From positions 1 to 37,960 of the forward strand of contig CAJTWH010000028.1 in the NCBI GenBank assembly GCA_910579995.1: a stretch of 37,960 bases of DNA, given 5' to 3'. The stretch comes from an uncultured Muribaculaceae bacterium (GTDB lineage: Bacteria; Bacteroidota; Bacteroidia; Bacteroidales; Muribaculaceae). Made by a program: the position numbers and the translations under genes. Below, piece by piece: positions 16,111 through 23,511 of this stretch. The notes beneath the pieces were generated by a model. It was not told the origin of the DNA and did not search any database. It saw only the letters and a program-made list of their open reading frames with translations. The stretch's first letter is position 1; every line of letters begins with the position of its first letter.

Positions 16111-17457
16111 ATGAAAAAACTTTTACTCACCCTCGCCGCAGCCGTCCTCGGCATGTCGGCATACGCACAGGATGTGACAGAATCGTTTGCCAAAGACGAC
16201 GCTGCATGGTATACAACCCTTAAAGCAGACGCTGCCAACCAAACCACACTGACATCTACAAACACAGGCATAACCTACAACAGCGAACAGGCTTACAATG
16301 CAAGCGGTTACCTCATGGTTATGGGCAAAAGCGTAACCCCGAAAGGCTCCCTCAAATTCAAGCTTGACTTCGCTTGCTCTAACATCACAATCTACAGCCG
16401 CAGCGGCGCGTCTGCCTCTCAAGCTGTAACTGTTTCTGCAGGCACCACCGCCATCATCACAAACGAAAAGATTTCAGCCACCGATGGCGGCAACCTCTCT
16501 ATCGACATCCCCGCAGCTTCTCAGGCTGCCGGCACTGAATACACCATTCAAGCCTCAGCCAACTACAATGTGCAGATTACAAAAATCGTCTACACACAGG
16601 CAGGCGGCGCAGCCAAGGAAGACGCAGCTCTCAGCTTCTCTGAGTCAGAGGTTTCTGTTTATGAAGGTATCACCGAATTCACCGCTCCCGTGCTTTCTAA
16701 GGCTACCGACGCCACCATCAACTACAGCTCTTCAAGCACTAAAGTCGCTACTGTAGATGAAGAAGGCGTAGTGACCATCGTAGGTGCCGGTACAACAGTT
16801 ATCGCCGCTTCTGCCGACGCTAACGACAAATACACTGCCGGTTCGGCCTCTTATACCCTCAATGTCTACGAAGGCATGTATGTAGAAAAAGCCACTACCA
16901 TTGCTTCAGGCAACAAATATGCGATTTGCGCCGGCACTGAAGCCGCCAAGAACCTCACAAGCAACTACGGCTACCTCTACACCCTTCCCACTCTTGACAT
17001 TGACGGCAAGACTGTAATTTCTACCACCTGCGCGTTTACCTTCACCACCGACGGCGAGGGCTACAACATTCAGGATGAGGCCGGCTATTACTACTACATG
17101 ACAGGCGCATACACCAGCTTCAACCGCGCTATCGAGAAACCCGAAGAGGGCGCTGTATGGAACGTGACCATCAACGACGACGGCACTGCCACCATCGAAA
17201 ATGCCTCTACCAAAAAGACTTTGGCATACTTCGCTGAGAAAGTATCTTTCGGCGCATACGAGACAATTGAAGAAGGCTACACCCTCCCCACTCTCTACGG
17301 CGACATCAACAACCCCACCGGTATCACCACCGTTGAGGCCGACGAGAACGCTCCCGTTGAATACTACAACCTTCAGGGCGTACGCGTTGCCAACCCCGAA
17401 AGCGGCCTCTATATCCGCCGTCAGGGCAGCAAGGCAGTAAAAGTACTCGTGAAATAA
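16111..17457 (+). CDS. Secreted Ig-like (Big_2) protein with C-terminal sorting-like tail
   Basis: A 448-aa protein with a signal peptide (M-K-K-L-L-L-T-L, cleaved after A-Y-A-Q). Residues about 25-170 are a beta-rich Ser/Thr-rich domain I do not recognise. Residues about 172-255 resemble a bacterial Ig-like type 2 domain (A-T-V-D-E-E-G-V-V-T-I-V-G-A-G-T-T-V-I). The last about 35 residues (Y-Y-N-L-Q-G-V-R-V, then G-L-Y-I-R-R-Q-G and a K-V-L-V-K end) match the C-terminal tail common on secreted Bacteroidales proteins and similar to T9SS sorting domains. The codon pattern is regular, suggesting good expression. It forms an operon with the EEP gene and ends at a strong terminator. Function unknown; surface adhesion or carbohydrate binding is possible. 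Confidence 0.75.
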   Translation: MKKLLLTLAAAVLGMSAYAQDVTESFAKDDAAWYTTLKADAANQTTLTSTNTGITYNSEQAYNASGYLMVMGKSVTPKGSLKFKLDFACSNITIYSRSGASASQAVTVSAGTTAIITNEKISATDGGNLSIDIPAASQAAGTEYTIQASANYNVQITKIVYTQAGGAAKEDAALSFSESEVSVYEGITEFTAPVLSKATDATINYSSSSTKVATVDEEGVVTIVGAGTTVIAASADANDKYTAGSASYTLNVYEGMYVEKATTIASGNKYAICAGTEAAKNLTSNYGYLYTLPTLDIDGKTVISTTCAFTFTTDGEGYNIQDEAGYYYYMTGAYTSFNRAIEKPEEGAVWNVTINDDGTATIENASTKKTLAYFAEKVSFGAYETIEEGYTLPTLYGDINNPTGITTVEADENAPVEYYNLQGVRVANPESGLYIRRQGSKAVKVLVK

Positions 17458-17473
17458 CCACCCCCGATATCAG

Positions 17474-17506
17474 AAAAAAACCGCGGTCTCACGGCCGCGG
17501 TTTTTT
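17474..17506 (+). terminator. Strong intrinsic terminator
   Basis: AAAAAACCGCGG, an 8-nt loop, then CCGCGGTTTTTT. It ends the EEP/Ig-like transcript, 17 bp after the stop codon. Confidence 0.92.
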
Positions 17507-17509
17507 CAT

Positions 17510-18190
17510 GCCCATACGCTGCAGGGCGTTCGCAGAACGCTGATTTACCAGTAGCCGCTTACACCGCAGCGAAGCGAAGGTGTATGCGGTTAATGGTATG
17601 GCAAAAGAAAAAGGCAGGAGGCCGATTTAACCGTAATCCGGCTTATGACATAGCCGCGTCAGCGGCACAAGACAGCGTAGCTGTCGCAACTCTGCTTAGC
17701 CTTTGGCAAGAACCGCGTAGCTGTTCGCAGCCATAGGACACAGAAAGAGCCCAAAATATAACGCGCTGCGTAGCTGCGCGACTATCTTCAATGAGAGGCG
17801 TGTCGCGCAGCTACGCAGCGCCATTTATCGAGGACATTACCGTCACCTGTGGTTGCGCATAGCTACGCCATGCTTACCACAGGCTACAGAGAGTCGCGAC
17901 AGCTACGCCGTCGTTTGCCGCTGACGCGGCTATCTGTGCGAAGATGTCCGCAGGACATAGATTAACCCAGTAACCGGGTACACCGCAGCTTTGCGGAGGT
18001 GTGCCCGGCTGAAGAGACAGGAACGACACGCGTCCGGCAGGACGCGGATTATATATCCCTCCCCGGTAGGCCTAATCCGCAGTAAATCGGCGTTCTAACG
18101 AACGCCATGCTATATTTTGCACTCCTACCCCACACGCCTCCGCAAGCTACGGCGTATGGGGCTACTGATAATCAGCGTCCTTGGCGGACG
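17510..18190. repeat. Hairpin-module repeat cluster (central)
   Basis: This 680-bp stretch has no gene. It is a mosaic of short perfect hairpins: GCGTTCGCAGAACGC, GACAGCGTAGCTGTC, GATGTCCGCAGGACAT, GCGTCCGGCAGGACGC and GCGTCCTTGGCGGACGC. At 17525-17590 it holds one degenerate unit of the 85-bp repeat arrayed at 37471-37725. The block about 17940-18110, read on the minus strand, matches 37726-37905 on the plus strand, with shared words such as TTTACTGCGGATTAGGCCTA and GTACCCGGTTAC. Confidence 0.8.
17763..17821. repeat. Perfect 19-bp inverted repeat
   Basis: GCGCTGCGTAGCTGCGCGA at 17763-17781 is exactly complementary to 17803-17821, with a 21-nt loop. It is the longest perfect hairpin of the central cluster. 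Confidence 0.85.
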
Positions 18191-18283
18191 CTTTAGCTGC
18201 ACATGCACACACATGCCGACGGTGCTACTTCGGCACCATTTCGGTCTATTTTTCTCAAAATAATAAAATTGGGGTATAAAAAA

Positions 18284-18315
18284 TTTGGCCATGTCAAAAA
18301 AAATTCGTTACTTTG
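18284..18315 (+). promoter_or_regulatory. Promoter of the rpmB operon
   Basis: TTTG (18284-18287), a 20-nt spacer, TTACTTTG (18308-18315; one mismatch to TAnnTTTG). The resulting leader to the rpmB start is about 125 nt, long for this window. Its 18345-18370 part can pair (CACCGG with CCGG..GGTG), so an autoregulatory leader is possible. Confidence 0.65.
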
Positions 18316-18448
18316 CACGCTGAATTGCGACCCTCGGCAAACAAAGCCACCGGAAAAGATGCAGCCGGCAGGTGATATGAGAATTGACGGGAGCACGCAA
18401 GTTCTTGATGTATAAAATAATAGAAATAACGATAAACCATTAACAGCC

Positions 18449-18712
18449 ATGTCAAAGATTTGTCAAATCACGGGCAAAAAAGCGATTGTGGGTAATAACG
18501 TTTCTCACTCGAAACGTCGCACCAAACGCAAATTCAACGTTAATCTCTTCAACAAGAAGTTCTATTGGGTAGAGCAGGATATGTGGATCAGCCTCACCAT
18601 CTCGGCCGCCGGTCTGCGCACCATCAACAAGCTCGGCCTCGACGCCGCTATGCGCCAGGCTGCCCAGAAGGGATACCTCCAAGATTCTGACATCAAGATC
18701 ATCGGTTTCTAA
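18449..18712 (+). CDS. rpmB: 50S ribosomal protein L28
   Basis: An 87-aa product with the family pattern: M-S-K-I-C-Q-I-T-G-K-K, then G-N-N-V-S-H-S-K-R-R-T-K-R and the C-terminal helix. A component of the large ribosomal subunit. It is the first gene of the conserved Bacteroidetes cluster rpmB-rpmG-DUF4295; the gap to rpmG is 23 nt. Confidence 0.97.
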   Translation: MSKICQITGKKAIVGNNVSHSKRRTKRKFNVNLFNKKFYWVEQDMWISLTISAAGLRTINKLGLDAAMRQAAQKGYLQDSDIKIIGF

Positions 18713-18735
18713 CCCACTAATAACCCCAACGCAAA

Positions 18736-18924
18736 ATGGCAAAGAAAGCAAAAGGCAACCGCGTGCAGGTTATCCTCGAATGCACCGAACATAAGGCTTC
18801 CGGCATGCCCGGCACCAGCCGCTACATCACTACCAAGAACCGCAAGAACACCACCGAGCGTCTTGAGCTTAAGAAATACAACCCCATTCTTAAGCGTGTA
18901 ACCGTCCACAAAGAAATCAAATAA
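18736..18924 (+). CDS. rpmG: 50S ribosomal protein L33
   Basis: A 62-aa product: M-A-K-K-A-K-G-N-R-V-Q-V-I-L-E-C-T-E-H, T-S-R-Y-I-T-T-K-N and Y-N-P-I-L-K-R fit L33. The paired zinc-ribbon Cys of some L33 proteins are absent (only one Cys is seen), so this is the zinc-independent type. It lies in the rpmB operon. Confidence 0.96.
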   Translation: MAKKAKGNRVQVILECTEHKASGMPGTSRYITTKNRKNTTERLELKKYNPILKRVTVHKEIK

Positions 18925-18937
18925 ACACTACTGAGAT

Positions 18938-19087
18938 ATGGCAAAGAAAACCGTCGCTTCACTCCAGAAAGGTGAAGGCCGCACCTACAGCAAGGTTATC
19001 AAGATGGTAAAATCGCCCAAAACAGGCGCCTATACCTTCCAAGAGCAAATGGTTCCTAACGACGCAGTTAAGGAAGCCCTCAAATAA
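18938..19087 (+). CDS. DUF4295 small basic protein
   Basis: A 49-aa Lys-rich protein: M-A-K-K-T-V-A-S-L-Q-K-G, then S-K-V-I-K-M-V-K-S-P-K-T-G-A-Y-T-F and E-Q-M-V-P. It matches the DUF4295 family that follows rpmB-rpmG across Bacteroidetes. A ribosome-associated role is inferred from that constant placement. It starts 13 nt after rpmG and is followed by a terminator. Confidence 0.9.
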   Translation: MAKKTVASLQKGEGRTYSKVIKMVKSPKTGAYTFQEQMVPNDAVKEALK

Positions 19088-19111
19088 GACTCCACAACAC
19101 ACACCACATAC

Positions 19112-19145
19112 AAAAGCGCACGCCCTCACCGGTGTGCGCTTTGTG
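19112..19145 (+). terminator. Terminator after the rpmB operon
   Basis: AAAAGCGCAC pairs with GTGCGCTTT across an 11-nt loop, 24 nt after the DUF4295 stop. It could also serve the converging lipoprotein gene that ends at 19198. Confidence 0.7.
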
Positions 19146-19197
19146 TGTATTACCGGACGCCCTGCAGACGCCCCTGCAACGAAATATGCGAGACTTT

Positions 19198-20244
19198 TTA
19201 CCACCTCACATCAGGTTGGCCGGAGATGGTGATTGGGGCGAGGTCGGGATTGGAGAAAAGGGATGTAGTGGGCGCTACGCTACCGTTTTCGATAGTCATT
19301 ATGCTGCCCGCAGGGGCGGCATTGTAGAGCGCCAAAGGGCATGCGCCGCGATAGGGGTCGATGATACGGTAGAGACCGGGGGTAGCCTGCGACTCCTGCA
19401 GCCACACGCGCCAAGGATGTTCGGCGGGGTCGAAATGAACGCCGTTGAGCGACACCACAGGCAATATCCAGCGGTCATAATACATTGCCTCGCCGCAATC
19501 GCGCCAGGCGGTATCGGCGTCCAAGAGCAGATACTCTATCGAGGGCGTAAAGCTCTCATCGGCCACTACAAGGTTGAAGCGTCGCTCGGCGCTGTCGTAG
19601 GTAGAGGGCGTGAGATAGGCGTAGGGTAGCCAATCGGTCTGCGGCTCAAGCATTTTGCGGGCCTCAGTGATATCCATCATGCCACCACCGCAGGCGTATG
19701 GCCGGCCGTCGACCATGCTCACGGTGCGGCTCAGACCATCGCCGCTGACGACATACGAGCCGTCGACCTCCGACACCTCCACATCAAATCGCCGGAAACC
19801 GCGCACATAGACGGCGCTATAGGCCTGCGCCACGGCGCGCTTGACAGTGAACGAGCACGCAAGCTCACCGGCCATGACATAGACATTGTCGCTCTCGCCC
19901 GGCGCAAGCGACGGACAATAGTATTCGAGCACAAACCCGACTGCCGGCTCATCGGCGGCGAAAGTAACGGAAGCCGGCAGCTCTACCCTACCCTTGTCGG
20001 CACGGGCGCTCAACGATACTTCAAGGGCCTGAGCACCGGCAGCATTGCGGCGCACAAGCCCAAGAGTTACTGTAGCCTTACCGTCAGCAACATAGTATTG
20101 CCGCTCGGAAGACTCCGAAAAAGATATAGACCGGTCAACGGGCTCAGGCTCAGGCAATGACGGTCGCTCGGGAGGATCGCCCGTGCATGCCGCAGCCAAG
20201 AGAGCCACCGGCAAAAGCCTATACAGTATAGTCGACACAGGCAC
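19198..20244 (-). CDS. Unrecognised lipoprotein (Calx-beta-like N-terminal region)
   Basis: A 348-aa lipoprotein; signal peptide with lipobox A-A-A-C-T-G (Cys20), then a Pro-rich linker (P-E-R-P-S-L-P-E-P-E-P). Residues about 38-135 look like a Calx-beta/Ig-type sandwich (I-S-F-S-E-S-S-E-R-Q-Y-Y-V, then V-T-F-A-A-D-E-P). The remainder is beta-rich with many Trp and Tyr and no motif I recognise. Its start overlaps the end of the Dabb gene by 26 bp, an unusually long overlap, so the two are probably translated from one message. GC is high. A surface-exposed outer-membrane location is inferred; function unknown. Confidence 0.6.
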   Translation of the reverse strand: MPVSTILYRLLPVALLAAACTGDPPERPSLPEPEPVDRSISFSESSERQYYVADGKATVTLGLVRRNAAGAQALEVSLSARADKGRVELPASVTFAADEPAVGFVLEYYCPSLAPGESDNVYVMAGELACSFTVKRAVAQAYSAVYVRGFRRFDVEVSEVDGSYVVSGDGLSRTVSMVDGRPYACGGGMMDITEARKMLEPQTDWLPYAYLTPSTYDSAERRFNLVVADESFTPSIEYLLLDADTAWRDCGEAMYYDRWILPVVSLNGVHFDPAEHPWRVWLQESQATPGLYRIIDPYRGACPLALYNAAPAGSIMTIENGSVAPTTSLFSNPDLAPITISGQPDVRW

Positions 20245-20509
20245 GGGCAGCTATGAGAGGTTTGATGATAGCCACACATGCCAAATGCTCAGGATGGGAA
20301 GCATATACTTTGAGAGCCTCGTAGTCGGCACAGCCGGCGGTGAGAACTACCGTCCAGTTGCCGGCGTCGGGGCCATCGTTTATGCCTACCTCGGCGCTGT
20401 CGAGCTCGGCAATCTTTGCCGGCAGAGCCTCGATGGCAGTTTTGAAATCGGCAGCCGCCCGGGCCACGCCTTCGCCCTCAAGGCGAAACATTACAATGTG
20501 TTTTACCAT
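20219..20509 (-). CDS. Dabb-family (stress-responsive alpha/beta barrel) protein
   Basis: A 96-aa protein from the ATG at 20509 (M-V-K-H-I-V-M-F-R-L). The 50 codons upstream run through the GT/CA repeat and are rejected. Motifs fit Dabb: K-H-I-V-M-F-R-L at the start, G-x-N-D-G-P-D-A-G-N-W-T-V-V-L in the middle, and Y-A-S-H-P-E-H-L near the end. The family forms small dimeric ferredoxin-like barrels of varied or unknown function, cytoplasmic. It is downstream of the ABC-F gene and overlaps the lipoprotein gene. Confidence 0.88.
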   Translation of the reverse strand: MVKHIVMFRLEGEGVARAAADFKTAIEALPAKIAELDSAEVGINDGPDAGNWTVVLTAGCADYEALKVYASHPEHLACVAIIKPLIAARACVDYTV

Positions 20510-20516
20510 TTCTTTA

Positions 20517-20658
20517 GTTGGTGGTTGGTGGGTTGGAGTTGGTGGGGTGTGGTTGAGGGTGTGTGGTTGGGGGTTGGTGGGCAGCGAATTAGCTCTGCCA
20601 TTATACCACCCACAGCCCACTAACCACCAAGCACTTACACCAACCACTCCCACCAACA
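20517..20658 (-). repeat. GT-arm/core/CA-arm inverted repeat, copy 3
   Basis: A GT-rich left arm, a core with TGGGCAGCGAATTAGCT and ATTATACCACCCACAGCCCA (the reverse complement of the core in copies 1 and 2), and a CA-rich right arm. It begins 4 nt after the ABC-F stop codon in the transcribed direction and ends 8 bp before the Dabb start. Confidence 0.8.
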
Positions 20659-20662
20659 ATGA

Positions 20663-22276
20663 TTAATTATACAGCTTCTCGCGGAGCTCGGCCACGCGGG
20701 GGTCGGTGATATAGTCGTCGTACTCGGTGAGTTTGTCGATGATACCGCCGGGTGTGAGCTCGATAATGCGGTTGCAGACGGTCTGGATAAACTCGTGGTC
20801 GTGCGAGGCCATCAGTATCACGCCTTTGAATCCGCGCAGGGTATTGTTGAACGCCTGAATCGACTCGAGGTCGAGGTGGTTGGTGGGTGAGTCGAGCACC
20901 ATGGTGTTTGCGTTGCGGAGCATCATGCGCGCAATCATACAGCGCATTTTCTCGCCACCGGAGAGTACCGAGGCTTTCTTGAGCACATCCTCGCCCGAGA
21001 AGAGCATTTTGCCGAGGAAGCCCTTGAGATAAATCTCCGACGAGTCGTCGCTGAACTGCGAGAGCCACTCAACGAGGTTGAAGTCGGTGTTGAAAAACTC
21101 GGAGTTGTCGAGCGGCAGATATGCCGTGGTGATAGTCTGACCCCATTCGTATGTGCCTTCATCGGCCTTGCGCTTGCCGTTGATAATCTCGAAGAGCGCA
21201 GTCATGGCGCGGGGGTCATGGCTGAGGAATGCCACCTTGTCGCCTTTCTCGATCTGGAAATTGACATCGCGGAAGAGCACGTCGCCGTCTACCGAGGCTG
21301 TCAGGCCCTTGACTTCGAGAATCTTGTTGCCGACCTCGCGCTCGGGGGTGAAGATAATGCCCGGATAGCGGCGCATGGAGGGCTGGATTTCCTCGATGTT
21401 GAGTTTCTCAAGCATTTTCTTGCGCGATGTTGTCTGCTTGCTCTTGGCCACGTTGGCACTGAAGCGGCGGATAAACTCGAGAAGCTCGGCGCGTTTCTCC
21501 TCGGCTTTCTTGTTGGCCTGCTGCTGCTGACGCAGAGCGAGCTGCGAGCTCTCATACCAATACGAGTAGTTGCCGGCGAACATCTGCAGGCGGTTGTAGT
21601 CGATATCGAGGGTATGGGTGCAGACAGAGTCGAGGAAGTGACGGTCGTGCGACACGACGAGTACGGTATTCTCGAAGTTCGACAGGTAGTTTTCGAGCCA
21701 TGCCACGGTGTCGAGGTCAAGGTCGTTGGTAGGTTCGTCGAGCAAGAGGTTGTCGGGGTTGCCGAAGAGCGCCTTCGCGAGGAGCACGCGCACCTTCTCG
21801 TTGGCGCTCACGTCGCGCATGAGCATGCCGTGGCGGTCTTCCTTAATACCGAGGCCGCTCAGGAGGGCAGCGGCGTCGCTCTCGGCATTCCAGCCTTCGA
21901 GCTCGGCGAAACGTTCCTCAAGCTCGGCTGCGCGTACACCGTCGGCGTCGCTGAAGTCTTCTTTAGCATAGAGAGCGTCTTTCTCCTGCATGATATCCCA
22001 AAGCACCGTGTGGCCGCGGAGGACGGTCTCGAGCACAGTGCAGTCGTCAAATTTGAAGTGGTCCTGTTCGAGCACGCTCATGCGCTCGCCCGGACCTTGC
22101 GAGATAGTGCCTGCCGTGGGGGTAAGCTGCCCCGACAGCATGCGCATGAGAGTTGATTTGCCGGCACCGTTGGCACCGATTATGCCATAGCAGTTGCCGG
22201 GCGTGAATTTAAGATTGACATCCTGAAACAGCGGCTTTTTGCCAAACTGGATGCCAAGATTGTTTACTGTAATCAT
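20663..22276 (-). CDS. ABC-F ATPase (YbiT-like) with degenerate second ATP site
   Basis: A 537-aa soluble protein with two ATP-binding domains and no membrane segment. The ATG at 22276 (M-I-T-V-N-N-L-G-I) is chosen; the 71 codons upstream are translated tandem repeat. Domain 1 is intact: Walker A G-A-N-G-A-G-K-S (34-41) and Walker B L-L-L-D-E-P-T-N. The linker (about 240-300) is Lys/Glu/Gln-rich. Domain 2 is unusual: the Walker A position reads F-L-S-H-D-P-R-A-M-T with no Lys, and Walker B reads V-L-D-S-P-T-N, Ser replacing the catalytic Glu, although S-G-G-E-K-M-R and the switch His (A-S-H-D) remain. ABC-F proteins act on the ribosome in translation. The promoter lies inside a repeat upstream (22299-22330). 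Confidence 0.9.
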   Translation of the reverse strand: MITVNNLGIQFGKKPLFQDVNLKFTPGNCYGIIGANGAGKSTLMRMLSGQLTPTAGTISQGPGERMSVLEQDHFKFDDCTVLETVLRGHTVLWDIMQEKDALYAKEDFSDADGVRAAELEERFAELEGWNAESDAAALLSGLGIKEDRHGMLMRDVSANEKVRVLLAKALFGNPDNLLLDEPTNDLDLDTVAWLENYLSNFENTVLVVSHDRHFLDSVCTHTLDIDYNRLQMFAGNYSYWYESSQLALRQQQQANKKAEEKRAELLEFIRRFSANVAKSKQTTSRKKMLEKLNIEEIQPSMRRYPGIIFTPEREVGNKILEVKGLTASVDGDVLFRDVNFQIEKGDKVAFLSHDPRAMTALFEIINGKRKADEGTYEWGQTITTAYLPLDNSEFFNTDFNLVEWLSQFSDDSSEIYLKGFLGKMLFSGEDVLKKASVLSGGEKMRCMIARMMLRNANTMVLDSPTNHLDLESIQAFNNTLRGFKGVILMASHDHEFIQTVCNRIIELTPGGIIDKLTEYDDYITDPRVAELREKLYN

Positions 22277-22298
22277 CTTGTTTATTGGAAATCTGGTG

Positions 22299-22330
22299 CA
22301 AAGATACGAATAAGCGAGGGCAATGCCAAA
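22299..22330 (-). promoter_or_regulatory. ABC-F gene promoter embedded in a repeat
   Basis: The minus strand reads TTTG (22330-22327), a 20-nt spacer, TATCTTTG (22306-22299), giving a leader of about 20 nt to the ATG at 22276. The -33 box lies in the first 75-bp repeat unit, inside the palindrome CAAATTTATTTG. Confidence 0.75.
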
Positions 22331-22458
22331 TTTATTTGAGCATTGCCGAGCACGAGTATCCAAGGCCACAGGCCAACGATACCAATTAGCGAGGGCAATG
22401 CCAAATTTATTTGAGCATTGCCGAGCATGAGTATCTAAGGCCGCCGGCCAACGATAAG
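22309..22458. repeat. Two tandem 75-bp units carrying a -33 element
   Basis: Units 22309-22383 and 22384-22458 are nearly identical. Each holds GGCAATGC and GCATTGCC arms flanking an AT-rich centre with CAAATTTATTTG. A related partial copy lies at 37388-37434, again directly upstream of a gene. Confidence 0.85.
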
Positions 22459-22528
22459 AAAAAAACTTGCCGTTTTTGGGAAATTTCATAAGACTCTATC
22501 ATTGACAAAAAAAATAAACGGCAAAACT

Positions 22529-22560
22529 ATTGCAACAATGGAGCAAAATCGCTACCTTTG
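22529..22560 (+). promoter_or_regulatory. Promoter of hicA
   Basis: ATTG (22529-22532, one mismatch to TTTG), a 20-nt spacer, TACCTTTG (22553-22560). The start codon is 33 nt downstream. It is divergent from the ABC-F promoter. Confidence 0.6.
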
Positions 22561-22593
22561 CAGTGTTGATAACAACAATAGTTCTTTTACATT

Positions 22594-22779
22594 ATGAAGT
22601 ACGGACAACTAAAGGCGGAATTAGCCGCTGCCGGATGTTCTCTGCTACGTAGAGGAGGCAACCATGAGATATGGTATTCACCTATCACTGGTAAACGATT
22701 TCCTGTACCATCCCATGGATCCAAGGAAGTCGCCCCATCTACGGAGCACTACATCAGGAAAAACGCTGGGCTAAAATAG
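22594..22779 (+). CDS. hicA: HicA-type toxin (mRNA interferase)
   Basis: A 61-aa basic protein with the HicA dsRNA-binding-like fold signature: L-A-A-A-G-C-S-L-L-R-R-G-G-N-H-E-I-W, where His24 is the expected catalytic residue, then P-V-P-S-H-G-S-K-E-V and a C-terminal K-N-A-G-L-K. HicA cleaves mRNA and is neutralised by HicB. Length is typical. The toxin-first order is the usual one, but the antitoxin follows only after 152 bp with two hairpins between, unlike the tight spacing of most hicAB pairs. Confidence 0.92.
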   Translation: MKYGQLKAELAAAGCSLLRRGGNHEIWYSPITGKRFPVPSHGSKEVAPSTEHYIRKNAGLK

Positions 22780-22803
22780 CCCCGGATTACCAAAGTAGTC
22801 AGA

Positions 22804-22828
22804 GGAGTGCGGGACACTCCCGCACTCC
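22804..22828 (+). repeat. Perfect hairpin between hicA and hicB
   Basis: GGAGTGCGGGA-CAC-TCCCGCACTCC, an 11-bp stem with 3-nt loop, 25 nt after the hicA stop and not followed by a T run. It could act as an RNA stability or processing element. Confidence 0.75.
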
Positions 22829-22866
22829 ATACTTCATCATTTTAACTGCTTTTGTTGTTATTCAAT

Positions 22867-22893
22867 AAAACGAGGTTAACAACCTCGTTTTTC
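22867..22893 (+). terminator. Terminator-like hairpin between hicA and hicB
   Basis: AAAACGAGGTT-AAC-AACCTCGTTTT followed by one more T. It looks like an intrinsic terminator (usable from either strand) ending the hicA message before hicB, 39 bp before the hicB start. Confidence 0.7.
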
Positions 22894-22931
22894 AGAAAGA
22901 CTATCATATTTAACGAGACACGCATAAAATA

Positions 22932-23327
22932 ATGAAAGCCAACATCGTAGTAGAGCAAACTCCGGACGGATATTTTTCTTGCTATGTCAAGGAGAACATA
23001 CCGTATGTAGGACTTTTGGGCTATGGAAACACTTCAGAAGAATCTATCAACAATCTGATAGACTTCTACAAGGAGATGAAGGCAGAGCTATCATCTGAGG
23101 GCAAAATAATTCCTGATCTCGACTTTGTGATTCATTATGACATGCCTTCATTTTTCAACCGTTTCAATTTTCTCAATCAGACGAAGATAGCACAACGAGC
23201 CGGCATAAATCCATCGCTTATGAGAAAATACACCTCCGGAGTAGCGCATGCCGGCCAACAGCAATACGACAAGCTTCATGCAGCAGTGCAGTCTTTAGCC
23301 AAAGAAATGCTCGCTGCCGCATTTTAA
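22932..23327 (+). CDS. hicB: HicB-type antitoxin
   Basis: A 131-aa protein. The N-terminal half is the HicB partial RNase H-like fold (V-V-E-Q-T-P-D-G-Y-F-S-C-Y-V, then G-Y-G-N-T-S-E-E-S-I-N-N-L). The C-terminal half is a Xre-like helix-turn-helix (T-K-I-A-Q-R-A-G-I-N-P-S-L-M-R-K-Y), so it should bind HicA and also repress its own locus. It probably has a start site separate from hicA because a terminator-like hairpin intervenes; no clear promoter box is seen in the gap. Confidence 0.92.
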   Translation: MKANIVVEQTPDGYFSCYVKENIPYVGLLGYGNTSEESINNLIDFYKEMKAELSSEGKIIPDLDFVIHYDMPSFFNRFNFLNQTKIAQRAGINPSLMRKYTSGVAHAGQQQYDKLHAAVQSLAKEMLAAAF

Positions 23328-23380
23328 GATATTCTGCGCGAGATGCGTCGACTTTATATGTAAAAGAACTTTAAGAAAGG

Positions 23381-23411
23381 AAACCTCCGGAAACATAACC
23401 GGAGGTTTTTT
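23381..23411 (+). terminator. Terminator after hicB
   Basis: AAACCTCCGG, an 8-nt loop, CCGGAGGTTTTTT. It lies 54 nt past the hicB stop. Confidence 0.9.
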
Positions 23412-23464
23412 ATGCTTAACACTATGATATCTAAGCAGTGTTTCAAGCACTATTTAAATAAAAT

Positions 23465-23495
23465 TTTGCATTGCGGGCACTTATAGTTATCTTTG
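23465..23495 (+). promoter_or_regulatory. Promoter of the SH3/C45 operon
   Basis: TTTG (23465-23468), a 19-nt spacer, TATCTTTG (23488-23495), leaving a leader of about 10 nt before the ATG at 23512. Confidence 0.8.
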
Positions 23496-23511
23496 CAGAT
23501 AAAATACATTT

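Noticed and set aside
18203..18415. 70-codon ORF ahead of rpmB
   Set aside because: It spans the promoter and leader, has no recognisable features and no start-site support.
22277..22489. N-terminal extension of the ABC-F gene
   Set aside because: It translates the two 75-bp tandem repeats and lies upstream of the promoter -7 box, so it cannot be in the message.
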